DNA from: Sphaerisporangium krabiense
GTDB lineage: Bacteria; Actinomycetota; Actinomycetes; Streptosporangiales; Streptosporangiaceae
Length of the DNA stretch: 64,000 nucleotides
Direction: 5' to 3'
Assembly: GCF_014200435.1 (NCBI RefSeq)
Contig: NZ_JACHBR010000001.1
Location: 1,860,001-1,924,000 of the forward strand
Shown: positions 55,887 to 64,000 of the stretch, piece by piece
How the letters are laid out: each line of letters begins with the position of its first letter
Numbering within the stretch: position 1 is the first letter of the stretch
The notes under the pieces: generated by a model
The model's database searches: none
The model's input: only the letters and a program-made list of their open reading frames with translations
Told to the model about the DNA's origin: nothing
Translations under genes and position numbers: made by a program

Positions 55887-58334
55887 TCACCCGCAGCGGT
55901 AGAGGATGGGCTGTGCGGAGAAGGGGCCGGGCGCGGGGTTCGCCGGGGCGGCGGCGCCGCCGTACTCGGCGGGGGGCACGGGGGTGCAGTTCCGGCCGAT
56001 CCATTGGGTCCGTCCGGTCGAAGCGCCCATGCGTGGTGGCCAGGCGTCACCGGCGGAGAGGGCGAGCACGTAGCGCAGTTCGCCCGAGCGCAGCCATCGA
56101 TCCAGGTGGGCGAGGGACGGCGCGGGGTCGCCGCCCATGAAGCCGCCCATGCCGATCACGGTCTCGCGGGTGTTCATGATGTACGGCGCGGCCATGATCG
56201 CCCCGCCTTCGATGGCGAGCTTGATCCGCGCCCCGCCCGAATGGCGCACGGCGTAGTCCAGGACGCGGCGCTGCTCAGGACCCAGCTCGCCGCCACCGAA
56301 AGGACCGGGAAGACCGCCCCGCCGGGCCACGGGCCCGTTGGGCGTGGCAGGGCTCGGCGGATCGGGCGGCGGCGTGCGGCCGGGCGCGGGGGTCTGGACG
56401 GGGCCTGATGGATCGGAAGGCGGCGGGAAGCCGGGCATGAAGGCCTGGGCCGGGCCCGCGGCCGGGATCACGGCGCTGACGGGCGGGCCGAAGGCGGTCG
56501 CGACCGACCACACCGCGGGGGCGGCCAGCATCGGGACCAGCGCCGCCGTGAGCACGACCCGCCGGTCGCGGGCGGCGAGGAGGACGGCGATGCCGGCGAC
56601 GGCCGCGGCCGGGATGGCGATCCGCAGCCATCCGTGCCAGCCCGGCTCGCGGGACAGCAGCACCCAGGCCCAGGCGGTGGTCAGCGCGACCGCGCCCGGG
56701 AGCACGAGCCGTCGCGTCAGGCCGCCGCCTCGGCGCCGTTCCGTACGGCCGCCGCTACGGCCCCCTTCTGTCAGGCCGCTGGTTCGATGCCGTTCCGCCG
56801 GACCCCCGCTTCGGTGCCATCGTGCCGCCGCCGCGACTCCCGCGCCGGTCAGGGCCGCGATCGGCGGAACCAGCATGATGGTGTAATACGGGTGGAAGAT
56901 CCCCTGGGCGAGGCTGAAGACCAGGCCGTTCGTCAGCAGCCAGCCGCCCCAGAGGATCCACCCGGCCCGCCGGGCGCGCCTGCCCTGCTCTGTCGCACCG
57001 GCTTCCCGGACGCCCGCGCCGGCTTCCCGTACGCTGCTCCGCTCCGCGACACCGGCCGCCTGGACGGTGAGCTCCGCCGCCGCGTCGGCCGGGTGTTCCC
57101 TGGTCCCCTCCGCCGCGCCGCTTCCCGGGATGGGCTCCGGCGTTCGCCGCGACCGGGACCGTATCGCGGCCACCAGAGCGCCGCCGAGGACGGCCAGGGC
57201 GAGAGGGAGCAGCCAGGTCGCCTGGCCGCCGACCGCAGGGCCGAACATGCGCGTGATCCCCGGCGGGTCCCCGAACCCCGCCGCGCCTCCTGGCCCCGGG
57301 AAGGGGAACCGGCCCCCGGGCCCGTCGCCCGGCCTGTCCGGTCCCCCGAGCCCTCCAGGGCCACCGGAACCACCGAGATCGCCGGGACCGCCGGTGGGCC
57401 AGGCCGGTGGCCGGCCGCCGGGGGGTGAACCCTGCGGGACGCCTCCTGACGGCGGAGCCTGGGGGAAGCCGCCCCGTGGGGGACCCTGGGGGAAACCTCC
57501 GGAGCCGCCGAGGACGCGGCCGAGGCCGTTGTAGCCGATCACCAGGTCGCGGGCGGTGCCGTCCGCGCTGCCGCCGATGTACGGGCGCTCGCCGGGCCAC
57601 AGGTCGGCGGCGGCGACCCACCACAGCGAGCCGGCCGCCAGGACGACGGCGGCCATGGCGAGGTCCAGGGGCCACCGCCGGGGCCGGGTCGCCACCAGGT
57701 AGGCGAGCAGGAAGGCGGGCAGGCCGACCCAGGCGGCCAGCATCTTGGTGATGAACCCGCAGCCGATGAGCAAGGCGGCGAGCAGCAGCCAGCCGGTGGC
57801 GGCGCGCCGGGACGTCATCGGCGCGACGGACCTGGTGAGCGCGTAGGCGGCGGCGACCATGAGCAGGACGAGCAGGGTGTCGGGAAGGTTGTCCCTGTTG
57901 ATGACGACGGTGACCGGTGTGAGGGCCAGGACGAGGCTCGCGACGAGGGCGGCGGTCTCCCCGGCCCACCTGCGTACGGTCCGGTGGAGCAGGACCACCG
58001 TGGCGACGCCCTCGACCGCCTGCGGGAGCAGCAGCGCCCAGCCGTGGTAGCCGAAGATCCACGTCGAGATCACCTGCGGCCACAGCGCCATGGGGGGCTT
58101 GTCGACGGTGACGACCCCGGCGGGGTCGAACGAGCCGAACAGGAAGTTCGTGAAGCTCTCCGACATGGATCTGACGGCGGCGCTGTAGTACGCGTTGCCC
58201 CAGCCCCACGGCGCCCAGGCGTACAGCACGGCGGCGAGCAGGCAGACCGCCGCCAGGGCGACGGCGGGTGCGCGCGGACGGTCGCGGGCGGCCGGCTCGC
58301 CGGTGGGGATGGCGGGGGATTGGACGGTCACCAT
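55887..58334 (-). CDS. GT39-type membrane glycosyltransferase with long Gly/Pro-rich loop
   Basis: 815 residues, about 12-14 helices. The first outer loop has the catalytic/substrate acidic region of the ArnT/PMT fold: AWGNAYYSAAVRSM-like WGWGNAYYSAAVRSM and GVVTVDKPPMALWPQVISTW. It transfers a sugar from a polyprenyl-phosphate donor at the outer face of the membrane. A large outer insert at about residues 280-370 is nearly all Gly/Pro (GFPQGPPRGGFPQAPPSGG and similar), and another Pro-rich segment lies near residue 670. The C-terminal domain holds VIGMGGFMGGDPAPSLAHLD. It is 10 bases from the GT2/GtrA gene in one operon, which would make the lipid-linked sugar. Confidence 0.88.
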   Translation of the reverse strand: MVTVQSPAIPTGEPAARDRPRAPAVALAAVCLLAAVLYAWAPWGWGNAYYSAAVRSMSESFTNFLFGSFDPAGVVTVDKPPMALWPQVISTWIFGYHGWALLLPQAVEGVATVVLLHRTVRRWAGETAALVASLVLALTPVTVVINRDNLPDTLLVLLMVAAAYALTRSVAPMTSRRAATGWLLLAALLIGCGFITKMLAAWVGLPAFLLAYLVATRPRRWPLDLAMAAVVLAAGSLWWVAAADLWPGERPYIGGSADGTARDLVIGYNGLGRVLGGSGGFPQGPPRGGFPQAPPSGGVPQGSPPGGRPPAWPTGGPGDLGGSGGPGGLGGPDRPGDGPGGRFPFPGPGGAAGFGDPPGITRMFGPAVGGQATWLLPLALAVLGGALVAAIRSRSRRTPEPIPGSGAAEGTREHPADAAAELTVQAAGVAERSSVREAGAGVREAGATEQGRRARRAGWILWGGWLLTNGLVFSLAQGIFHPYYTIMLVPPIAALTGAGVAAAARWHRSGGPAERHRTSGLTEGGRSGGRTERRRGGGLTRRLVLPGAVALTTAWAWVLLSREPGWHGWLRIAIPAAAVAGIAVLLAARDRRVVLTAALVPMLAAPAVWSVATAFGPPVSAVIPAAGPAQAFMPGFPPPSDPSGPVQTPAPGRTPPPDPPSPATPNGPVARRGGLPGPFGGGELGPEQRRVLDYAVRHSGGARIKLAIEGGAIMAAPYIMNTRETVIGMGGFMGGDPAPSLAHLDRWLRSGELRYVLALSAGDAWPPRMGASTGRTQWIGRNCTPVPPAEYGGAAAPANPAPGPFSAQPILYRCG

Positions 58335-58344
58335 TGGAGGATCC

Positions 58345-59601
58345 TTACTTTCCGGCCGGATGGAGCATCCAGCGGCGCAGCACCAGGAAGCGGCCCACGG
58401 TGCCCAGGGCGCAGGCGCCGACCAGGACCGCGAGCTCCAGCCCGGAAGGAGGGTCCGGGACCACGGCGTGCAGTGTCAGCAGGGCGCCCGAGGTGAGGGC
58501 GTAGTACAGACCGAAGGCGGCCATGGCGAGCACGTGGATGCGCAGCGGCGAGCGCGGCGCCCGACCGTTCGGGGCGGGGAACGTGAGACGCCGGTTGGCC
58601 TCGGTGTTGAGCACCGTCGCGATCGACAGCGCGATCAGGTTCGCGGGGAGCACGGGCACCGCGAGCCGCAGCGCCGCGTACAGGCCGAGGTGGGCGACCG
58701 TGGACAGGGCGCCGACCACCGCGAACGAGGCGACATGCCAGCGCAGCGCGCCGTCCGCCGCCAGCACGGCGTCGGGATGCGCCGGCCGCAGCGCCGGCCT
58801 GCGGGGCAGGCCGGGGACCCGCGCGCGTCCCGTGACCTTGGCCCGGGCCACCCTGACCAGGCCGCGCAGATCGTCGAGCACGGTGCGGACCAGGTGGACC
58901 CGGCTGTCCACGTCCTCCACCCAGTCCACGGGGACCTCGTGGACGCGCAGGCCGTTGTACGCGGCCAGGAGCAGCAGCTCGGTGTCGAAGAACCAGGCGT
59001 CGTCCTCGACCCGCGCCAGGAGCGGCCGGATCACGTCGGTCCGCGCGGCCTTGAACCCGCACTGCGCGTCGCTGAACCGCACGCCGTGCGTGAGCCGGAT
59101 CAGCGCGTTGTAGCAACGGGAGATCAGTTCCCTGCGCGGCCCGCGGACGACCCGCGCCCCGGGGGCCAGGCGCGAGCCCACGGAGATGTCGGAATGGCCG
59201 TTGACCAGCGGCACCACGAGGGGTAGCAGCGCGTCGAGCCCGGTGGACAGGTCCACGTCCATGTACACCACGACGTCGGCCGCGCTGCGCGTCCAGGCGG
59301 TGCGCAGGGCCAGGCCCCGGCCCTTGCGCGGGAGGCTCAGCAGCCGCACGCCGGGCAGCCGCGCGGCGAGGCCGGCGGCGATGTCCGGCGTCCCGTCGGT
59401 GCTCGCGTTGTCGACGATGGTGATGCTCCAGGCGAAGGGGAAGGCCCGGGCCAGGTGGTCGCGGAGCACGTCCACGCAGCCGGCGAGCGCCCGCTCCTCG
59501 TTGTGGACGGGGACCACGATCTCCACCGTCGCGGTCCGGCCCGGAGGCGCGGACGAGCCGGAGCCCCAGGCCGCCTGGCCCGCACTCGGATGATTCGTCA
59601 C
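58345..59601 (-). CDS. Fused GT2 polyprenyl-phosphate glycosyltransferase and GtrA-like flippase
   Basis: 418 residues from the GTG at 59601; a TTG at 59724 would overlap the divergent promoter. Residues about 20-230 are a GT2 domain: EIVVPVHNEERALAGCVDVL, DNASTDGTPDIAA and the DxD site VVVYMDVDLSTG, as in dolichol/polyprenyl-phosphate mannosyl- or glucosyltransferases. Residues about 290-415 are a four-helix GtrA domain (ASFAVVGALSTVAHLGLYAA, then LNTEANRRLTF), thought to flip the lipid-linked sugar. Next gene is the GT39 enzyme that would use it. Confidence 0.9.
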   Translation of the reverse strand: MTNHPSAGQAAWGSGSSAPPGRTATVEIVVPVHNEERALAGCVDVLRDHLARAFPFAWSITIVDNASTDGTPDIAAGLAARLPGVRLLSLPRKGRGLALRTAWTRSAADVVVYMDVDLSTGLDALLPLVVPLVNGHSDISVGSRLAPGARVVRGPRRELISRCYNALIRLTHGVRFSDAQCGFKAARTDVIRPLLARVEDDAWFFDTELLLLAAYNGLRVHEVPVDWVEDVDSRVHLVRTVLDDLRGLVRVARAKVTGRARVPGLPRRPALRPAHPDAVLAADGALRWHVASFAVVGALSTVAHLGLYAALRLAVPVLPANLIALSIATVLNTEANRRLTFPAPNGRAPRSPLRIHVLAMAAFGLYYALTSGALLTLHAVVPDPPSGLELAVLVGACALGTVGRFLVLRRWMLHPAGK

Positions 59602-59781
59602 GGTGTCCGGTATGACGGGGGAATGTGAGAGCCCGCTGGGAGCGCACGGCGGCGGCCCCCGTGCCGTCACACCGGCACGGGCGTGACCTGCGTGTTCGCC
59701 TTCATACGCCGCATACCCTGACAAAAAGGTATGCCGTTCCCTTCTTGTGAACAGTCAGGGAATACCCGTACAACGGCGGCC

Positions 59782-60498
59782 ATGACCACGGACGAACGCG
59801 CACGGGTCCTGGTGGTGGACGACGAGCCGAACATCCGGGAACTGCTCTCCACCGCGCTGCGGATGAGCGGGTTCACCGTGTTCCTGGCCGCGGGCGGCGG
59901 CCAGGCCCTCGCGCGGGCCGAGCGGGACCGGCCCGACATCGTGCTCCTCGACGTGATGCTGCCCGACCTCAACGGCTTCACCGTGGCCCGCAGGCTCCGC
60001 CACCGGGACGGCAACCTGCCGGTGCTGTTCCTCACCGCCCGCGACGCCCACGCCGACCGCATCGCCGGTCTGACGGCGGGCGGCGACGACTACGTCACCA
60101 AGCCCTTCGACCTGGACGAGGTCGTGCTGCGGCTGCGCGCCGTCCTGCGGCGCAGCCGCCCGCGGCCCGCGCCGAGCGTGCTGCGCTGCGCCGACCTGGA
60201 GGTGGACGCCGAGACCCGCGCCGTACGCCGCGGCGACCGCGCGATCCACCTGTCGCCGACCGAGTTCAACCTGCTCCGGTACCTGCTGGCCAACACCGGG
60301 CGCGTGGTCGGCAAGACACAGATCCTCGACCAGGTGTGGGGCGACGACTTCGGCGGCGACGCGAGGATCGTGGAGTCGTACATGAGCTACCTGCGCCGGA
60401 AGATCGACGCCACGGCGCCGCCGCTGCTCCACACCCTGCGCGGCGTCGGCTACTGCCTCCGCCCCCCGATCGACCAGCAGGAACGGGAGACGCGCTGA
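59782..60498 (+). CDS. Response regulator, OmpR/PhoB family
   Basis: 238 residues from the ATG at 59782; an ATG at 59731 in frame adds 17 residues of doubtful value. Receiver: VVDDEPNIRELL, phosphorylation site DIVLLDVMLPDLNG, lysine in YVTKPFDLDEV. Winged helix: LSPTEFNLLRYLLANTGRVV, RIVESYMSYLRRKIDA. This is the TcrA/MprA-like group. It is divergent from the GT2/GtrA gene and convergent with the CotH operon. The kinase ending at 63903 on the other strand may or may not be its partner. Confidence 0.92.
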   Translation: MTTDERARVLVVDDEPNIRELLSTALRMSGFTVFLAAGGGQALARAERDRPDIVLLDVMLPDLNGFTVARRLRHRDGNLPVLFLTARDAHADRIAGLTAGGDDYVTKPFDLDEVVLRLRAVLRRSRPRPAPSVLRCADLEVDAETRAVRRGDRAIHLSPTEFNLLRYLLANTGRVVGKTQILDQVWGDDFGGDARIVESYMSYLRRKIDATAPPLLHTLRGVGYCLRPPIDQQERETR

Positions 60499-60531
60499 CC
60501 CGAAGGCCGGGCGCGCCGGCGGCCTCCGGGT
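60494..60531. terminator. Bidirectional hairpin between the response regulator and the CotH gene
   Basis: TGACCCGAAGGCC (60494-60506) pairs with GGCCTCCGGGTCA (60519-60531) except for one mismatch. The left arm includes the response regulator stop codon, and the hairpin lies between convergent genes. Confidence 0.65.
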
Positions 60532-60564
60532 CAGGCAAGGACACATGTCTCCACGCCTCTCGGC

Positions 60565-62181
60565 TCACCTCCCGCTGATCGCCTTGTCGGCCGCGAGTGC
60601 TTCCGTCCTGGTCTTCAGCGTGGCCCGCAGGGCGGCGGCCTCGGCGTCGGCCTTGGCCGCGTCCGCGCGGTCGTTGAGCTTGTACGAGCGCACCAGGCCG
60701 TCGAGCAGCTTCGCCGCCGTGCCGCCGGCCAGGATCCGCTGGTAAAGGTCGCGGTACTGCTCCTGGTAGAGCGCCTTGAAGGCGGGCGTCTTGAGGAACC
60801 TCTCCTTGAGCGCATGGCCCATACGCGGACCACCGGCCCCACCGGGACCGGCGGCCCCGCCCGGACCGCCTTGGCCGCTTGGGCCGCCGGGCGGCATGGC
60901 CTGCTGCCCGGGTCCCTGGGGCCGTCCCTGGGGCTGCGCTCCCTGCTGCTGTGCTCCCTGGGGCCGTTGAGGCCCGCCCCGGCCGAAGGCCATGCCGATC
61001 GTGTCGTTCACGCCGGCCTTGGCGTCGCCGTTGAACGCGAAGTTGAGGTCCCAGGTGACGACCGTGAACTTCTTGCTGCCCAGGTCGTACCACAAGTAGT
61101 AGTTGCGCCCCGGCCCGCTCATGTCGTCGAAGTTGATGAGAAGGTTCTGCAGGGCGAGGTAGCGGGCGAACGACCGCACCTCCACGCGGTCGGCGAGTCC
61201 CGCGGCGAACTCCGCGTCGGAGGACTTCTCCACCCACCGGACCAGGTCGATGACGGGTTGCAGGTCCCTCCCGCCGATCTTGTTGACCTGCTTGAAATCG
61301 GTGGTGTACGAGGTCTGGTCCTCCCCCTTGTAGGTGAAGGTGCTGCTGGCCAGCGACTTGTACAGGACGCCGTCGCCGAGCTCCTCGGCGTAGCCCTCGT
61401 CGAGGTACTCCACCAGCAGGCGCGGCGCCGAGGCGCGGCCGTTGACCGTGAAGGAGCCGTAGGCGGCCCGTTGCGTGGGCTCGCCGGCCGCCCCGACGAC
61501 CGCGATGGCGAGGGCCTCGTTCAGCAGGGTGGTGGACCCCATGGCCGCCGGCCGCACCGCGAGCTGGGTGCGGCCCTGGTAGCGCCGGCCCTCGACGAAC
61601 TCGTCGAAGCTGATCAGCCAGGGCAGCTTCTCCGGCTCCTCGGCCTTCATCGCGGCACCGGGCATCCCGCCGGGGGGCCGTCCACCGGCTCCCTCCTGCC
61701 GGCCCTGCCCCTGTCCTGGCGGCTGGGGCATCCCCGCGGGCGGCCGGAACCCTCCGGGAGGACCTCCGCCGGGGAACGCGCCGGACGACCGGGTCTTGCC
61801 CTTCCAGGTCAGGCCCATCAGGGTGGAGTTGCCCTTGAGCCGGACGCCGACGCCGCGCACGGTGGTGCCGTCGATCGTCAGGTCGGCTTCGAGGTACTTC
61901 TTGTCACCGTCCTTGAAGTACTCGGTGAGCATGTCCTGGTACGCCTCGTCCCGGAAGGTGATCTTCACGTCGTGCGGGACCGAGGCGTCGAACAGGTCCT
62001 TGGTCCCGGTCAGGTCCTGGGTGACGACGCGGGCCGAGGTGGATCCGGTGGTGATGACGTACGGACGGATCATGTCGCCGCCGAAGACGCCCACGCAGAC
62101 GGCGAGGAACGCCGCGCAGGCCGCGACGAGCCTCCAGTTCTGCCGGAGCCGGACCGGGATCCGCTGCCTGAAGCGCGCCAT
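60565..62181 (-). CDS. CotH-kinase-family membrane-anchored protein
   Basis: 538 residues, one N-terminal helix (LVAACAAFLAVCVGVFGG), remainder outside. CotH-fold signs: VRLKGNSTLMGL (glycine-rich/lysine strand), TTLLNEALAIAV, ALQNLLINFDDMSGPGRNYY and the metal-binding TVVTWDLNFAFNGDA. CotH proteins are atypical secreted kinases that phosphorylate surface proteins. Two Gly/Pro/Gln-rich stretches interrupt the fold (around residues 130-175 and 395-455: PQGAQQQGAQPQGRPQGPGQ). It is the last gene of an operon with DUF4956 and VTC genes. Confidence 0.87.
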   Translation of the reverse strand: MARFRQRIPVRLRQNWRLVAACAAFLAVCVGVFGGDMIRPYVITTGSTSARVVTQDLTGTKDLFDASVPHDVKITFRDEAYQDMLTEYFKDGDKKYLEADLTIDGTTVRGVGVRLKGNSTLMGLTWKGKTRSSGAFPGGGPPGGFRPPAGMPQPPGQGQGRQEGAGGRPPGGMPGAAMKAEEPEKLPWLISFDEFVEGRRYQGRTQLAVRPAAMGSTTLLNEALAIAVVGAAGEPTQRAAYGSFTVNGRASAPRLLVEYLDEGYAEELGDGVLYKSLASSTFTYKGEDQTSYTTDFKQVNKIGGRDLQPVIDLVRWVEKSSDAEFAAGLADRVEVRSFARYLALQNLLINFDDMSGPGRNYYLWYDLGSKKFTVVTWDLNFAFNGDAKAGVNDTIGMAFGRGGPQRPQGAQQQGAQPQGRPQGPGQQAMPPGGPSGQGGPGGAAGPGGAGGPRMGHALKERFLKTPAFKALYQEQYRDLYQRILAGGTAAKLLDGLVRSYKLNDRADAAKADAEAAALRATLKTRTEALAADKAISGR

Positions 62182-62187
62182 GGCCGC

Positions 62188-62865
62188 CTACAGGTCCGTC
62201 TGGTCGTATCCGGTGAGGACGGTGACCGCCTGCCCGTGGTTGCGCTCGCCCAGGGCGCTGATCACGTCGGCCGGCTCCTTCCCCTTCTTGATCTTGACGG
62301 TGTACATCAGCTCGATCAGCGCGCCCCCTCGGATGGACTCCATGCTGACCAGCTCGAACTCGTCGGTGTGCCGGACGAGCACGTCCTGGATCGCCTCGGT
62401 GTAGTCGCCGTCCGGCGGGACCTGCACCTTGACCACCTGGCGCCGCACGTTCAGGGCGAACCAGTCGAACCTGTGCATGACCAGGATGATCAGCGAGATG
62501 GCCACCGCGGCCACGACCGCGAGCACGTAGAAGCGGGTGCCGACGGCCATGCCGACGCCCATGACCAGGAAGATGAAGCCGACGTCGCGCGTCTCCTTGA
62601 TGGCGTTGCGGAAGCGGACCACCGACAGGGCGCCGACCAGGGCGAAGGCGCGGGCGATGTTCGAGCCGACCACCAGCATGATCAGCGCGATGAGCATGCC
62701 GAGGATGACGAGCGTCTGCACGTACGACTGGCTGTAGGACACGTTGCGGTGCGTGGCCCGGTAGACCCAGCCGATCACCACGCTGAGGACGAAGGACAGC
62801 GACATGGCGATGGCGATGTCCGCCACGCTGAAGGTGCCGGAAAGGTCCTGGAAGGAGAAGTCCAT
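62188..62865 (-). CDS. DUF4956 membrane protein
   Basis: 225 residues, with four helices in the first ~120 residues and a soluble ferredoxin-like C-terminal domain (VQVPPDGDYTEAIQDVLVRH, then ELVSMESIRGGALIELMYTV). The signature FALVGALSVVRFRNAIKETR DV between helices 3 and 4 is the hallmark of this family. Starts five bases before the VTC gene end and six before CotH on this strand, so co-translated. It is probably the membrane partner of the VTC domain or CotH protein; its activity is not known. Confidence 0.9.
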   Translation of the reverse strand: MDFSFQDLSGTFSVADIAIAMSLSFVLSVVIGWVYRATHRNVSYSQSYVQTLVILGMLIALIMLVVGSNIARAFALVGALSVVRFRNAIKETRDVGFIFLVMGVGMAVGTRFYVLAVVAAVAISLIILVMHRFDWFALNVRRQVVKVQVPPDGDYTEAIQDVLVRHTDEFELVSMESIRGGALIELMYTVKIKKGKEPADVISALGERNHGQAVTVLTGYDQTDL

Positions 62866-62870
62866 AAGGG

Positions 62871-63812
62871 TCAGACCTCCGAAGGGACGATCGGCCGCAC
62901 GGGCGGGTGGCCGCTGACGTCATGGTCGTCGTGGTTCTCGGGCGCCTCATGGGGGTCGAGGTCGCCGCCGGGGACGTGGAAGACGGAGCGCGGGGCCAGC
63001 CCGTAGGCCTCGACGCTCTGGCAGTACTTGGACACGCGCATCACTTCGAGCTCGCGCGCGGCGGTCAGGTCGGTGAGCCAGTACGGGACGCGCTCGTTGG
63101 CCTTCACCTCGATGATCGTCTTGCCCGGCGGGACGATGAACCGGTTCTCGACGTCGGCGCCCAGGTGGAAGTCCCTGTCGCGGCCCCGTACGCGCCGGTC
63201 GAAGGTGACCCGCAGCCCGAGGTCGGCGTCCGTGCCCATGAAAGCGTGGCGCTGGTACCCGGTCATGGTCGTGGCCCGTAGATCGAGCCGGCAGACCAGG
63301 TCCAGGACCTCTTCGAGGAAGGCCCGCTGCGCCGGGTCGTGATCCACCATCACGCGCTCGTCGCACAGGCGCAGCGCGTCGCGGTACGGCAGGCGCACCC
63401 GGCGCTTCTGCGTGACGCGGTTGACGCGCTGCTTGATCTCCACGAAGACGGGCGTGCCGGCGTCCACCACGGAGCGGTCGCCGTAGTGCCGGACGCGCAG
63501 CTTCCTGCGGAACTTCAGACCTTCGATCTTCTCCCAGTAGAACCGCAGGTTCCGGGTGTCGTAGTAGACGCTCCAGACGCCGTACCCGCGGTCGCCGCTG
63601 TGGCCGTCGCGCACGAGCCGCCCCTCGATGTCGCGCATGAGCTCCGTGGCCCTGGCGTTGTCGGCGACGTACTTGATCTCGAAGCGGTTGAAGGCGTGCA
63701 GCGTGCTGGGCGCCCGCAGCCGGTGCCCCGCGTCGCCGTTCGCCTCGGCCGACGACGGCCGTTCGGCACCGTCCTGACCTGCGCGGATTTCCCTCTTACG
63801 GAATCTGAGCAT
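62871..63812 (-). CDS. VTC-domain protein (polyphosphate polymerase-like)
   Basis: 313 residues, soluble. The tunnel-fold signature residues are visible: FNRFEIKYVADNARATELM, VWSVYYDTRNLRFYWEKIEG, KFRRKLRVRHYG, TPVFVEIKQRVNRVTQKRRV and TIIEVKANERVPYWL. In yeast Vtc4 this fold makes polyphosphate from ATP; the basic residues and glutamates are kept here. It is the first gene of the VTC/DUF4956/CotH operon, a combination seen in other actinobacteria. Product polarity or target (free polyphosphate or a protein) is open. Confidence 0.9.
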   Translation of the reverse strand: MLRFRKREIRAGQDGAERPSSAEANGDAGHRLRAPSTLHAFNRFEIKYVADNARATELMRDIEGRLVRDGHSGDRGYGVWSVYYDTRNLRFYWEKIEGLKFRRKLRVRHYGDRSVVDAGTPVFVEIKQRVNRVTQKRRVRLPYRDALRLCDERVMVDHDPAQRAFLEEVLDLVCRLDLRATTMTGYQRHAFMGTDADLGLRVTFDRRVRGRDRDFHLGADVENRFIVPPGKTIIEVKANERVPYWLTDLTAARELEVMRVSKYCQSVEAYGLAPRSVFHVPGGDLDPHEAPENHDDHDVSGHPPVRPIVPSEV

Positions 63813-63902
63813 GTCCCTCCTCCCGCGTCAGGGCATATCCGACAGGAGAAAGCTGGGAACAATGTGTGAACGAAAACGAACAGAAGATGAACGACAAATC
63901 GC

Positions 63903-64000
63903 TCAGTCGAGACAAAACGGGCGCGCGAGCGGGAGCAAAACGAGGAAAGCCGTGCCCTTGCCGGGAGCGCTCACGACCTCGATCCGGCCGCCGTGCGCCT
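63903..64000 (-). CDS. Sensor histidine kinase, last 32 residues (cut by window end)
   Basis: The minus strand reads AHGGRIEVVSAPGKGTAFLV and then LLPLARPFCLD before TGA (63903-63905). This is the end of the kinase ATP-binding domain (G2 box region, H-G-G-x-I-x-V-x-S-x-P-G-x-G-T). The rest lies beyond the window. It is upstream of and co-directional with the VTC operon, 90 bases away. Confidence 0.85.
   Translation of the reverse strand, partial: AHGGRIEVVSAPGKGTAFLVLLPLARPFCLD

Overview
The window is about 72% G+C by eye, with GTG/TTG starts, 1- and 4-bp start/stop overlaps and protein families typical of actinobacteria: SigE-type and other ECF sigma factors, a second nuo cluster, BlaI/M56/DUF3105, DUF1707, DUF4097 and CotH/DUF4956/VTC. 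A filamentous actinomycete of the Streptosporangiales (Nonomuraea- or Actinomadura-like) is my best guess; genus cannot be fixed from sequence alone. I saw no rRNA, tRNA, CRISPR array, insertion sequence or prophage. All assignments are by reading motifs; no database search was run.

Layout. 0-9.4 kb: an uptake/catabolism locus with an aldehyde dehydrogenase (cut by the window edge), a complete peptide-type (Dpp/Opp-like) ABC importer, an AraC and a GntR/FCD regulator, and two paralogous small cupins at either end of the importer. 9.5-16.3 kb: a SigE-family sigma factor with a probable membrane partner, then an ABC-2-type exporter (one permease carrying a large extracytoplasmic lectin-like insert) divergent from a two-component system. 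16.3-24.4 kb: an eight-gene complex I-like operon, nuoA / degenerate NuoB-NuoD fusion / H / J / K / L / M / N, with no NADH module and no NuoI. 24.4-27.6 kb: a secreted cell-surface protein and an ECF sigma/anti-sigma-like pair preceded by an overlapping leader peptide.

27.8-36.2 kb is rich in metal and proteolysis functions: an ArsR sensor, a DivIVA-domain protein coupled to a ZIP transporter, a polar amino-acid ABC importer, a histidine-rich CDF exporter, and BlaI repressor / M56 protease / DUF3105 protein. 36.3-41.5 kb: a STAS protein, a MarR regulator, an APC permease divergent from a TetR regulator coupled to a P1-family aminopeptidase, and a nucleotidyltransferase-like protein. 41.6-46.7 kb is a stress island (two-module ferritin-like protein, hemerythrin, Mn catalase, zinc-ribbon protein) that also holds decayed fragments of caa3-type cytochrome oxidase genes. 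46.7-48.7 kb: orphan cobF and an orphan histidine kinase.

48.8-52.6 kb: a tightly packed operon of a ribbon-helix-helix regulator, DUF4097 protein, DrrAB-type exporter and DUF1707 protein, whose first start codon lies in three tandem 11-bp repeats. 52.7-55.9 kb: molybdate uptake (HTH-TOBE regulator, modABC). 55.9-64 kb: envelope functions, with a GT39 glycosyltransferase, a GT2/GtrA fusion, a response regulator, a CotH/DUF4956/VTC operon, and the end of a histidine kinase.

The strongest candidate for something unusual is the complex I-like operon: the membrane-arm subunits are there, but the iron-sulfur ligands, the quinone-chamber motifs and the key glutamate of NuoN are missing. Related partial nuo clusters are known in actinobacteria, so the novelty lies in what it could be doing, not in its existence.
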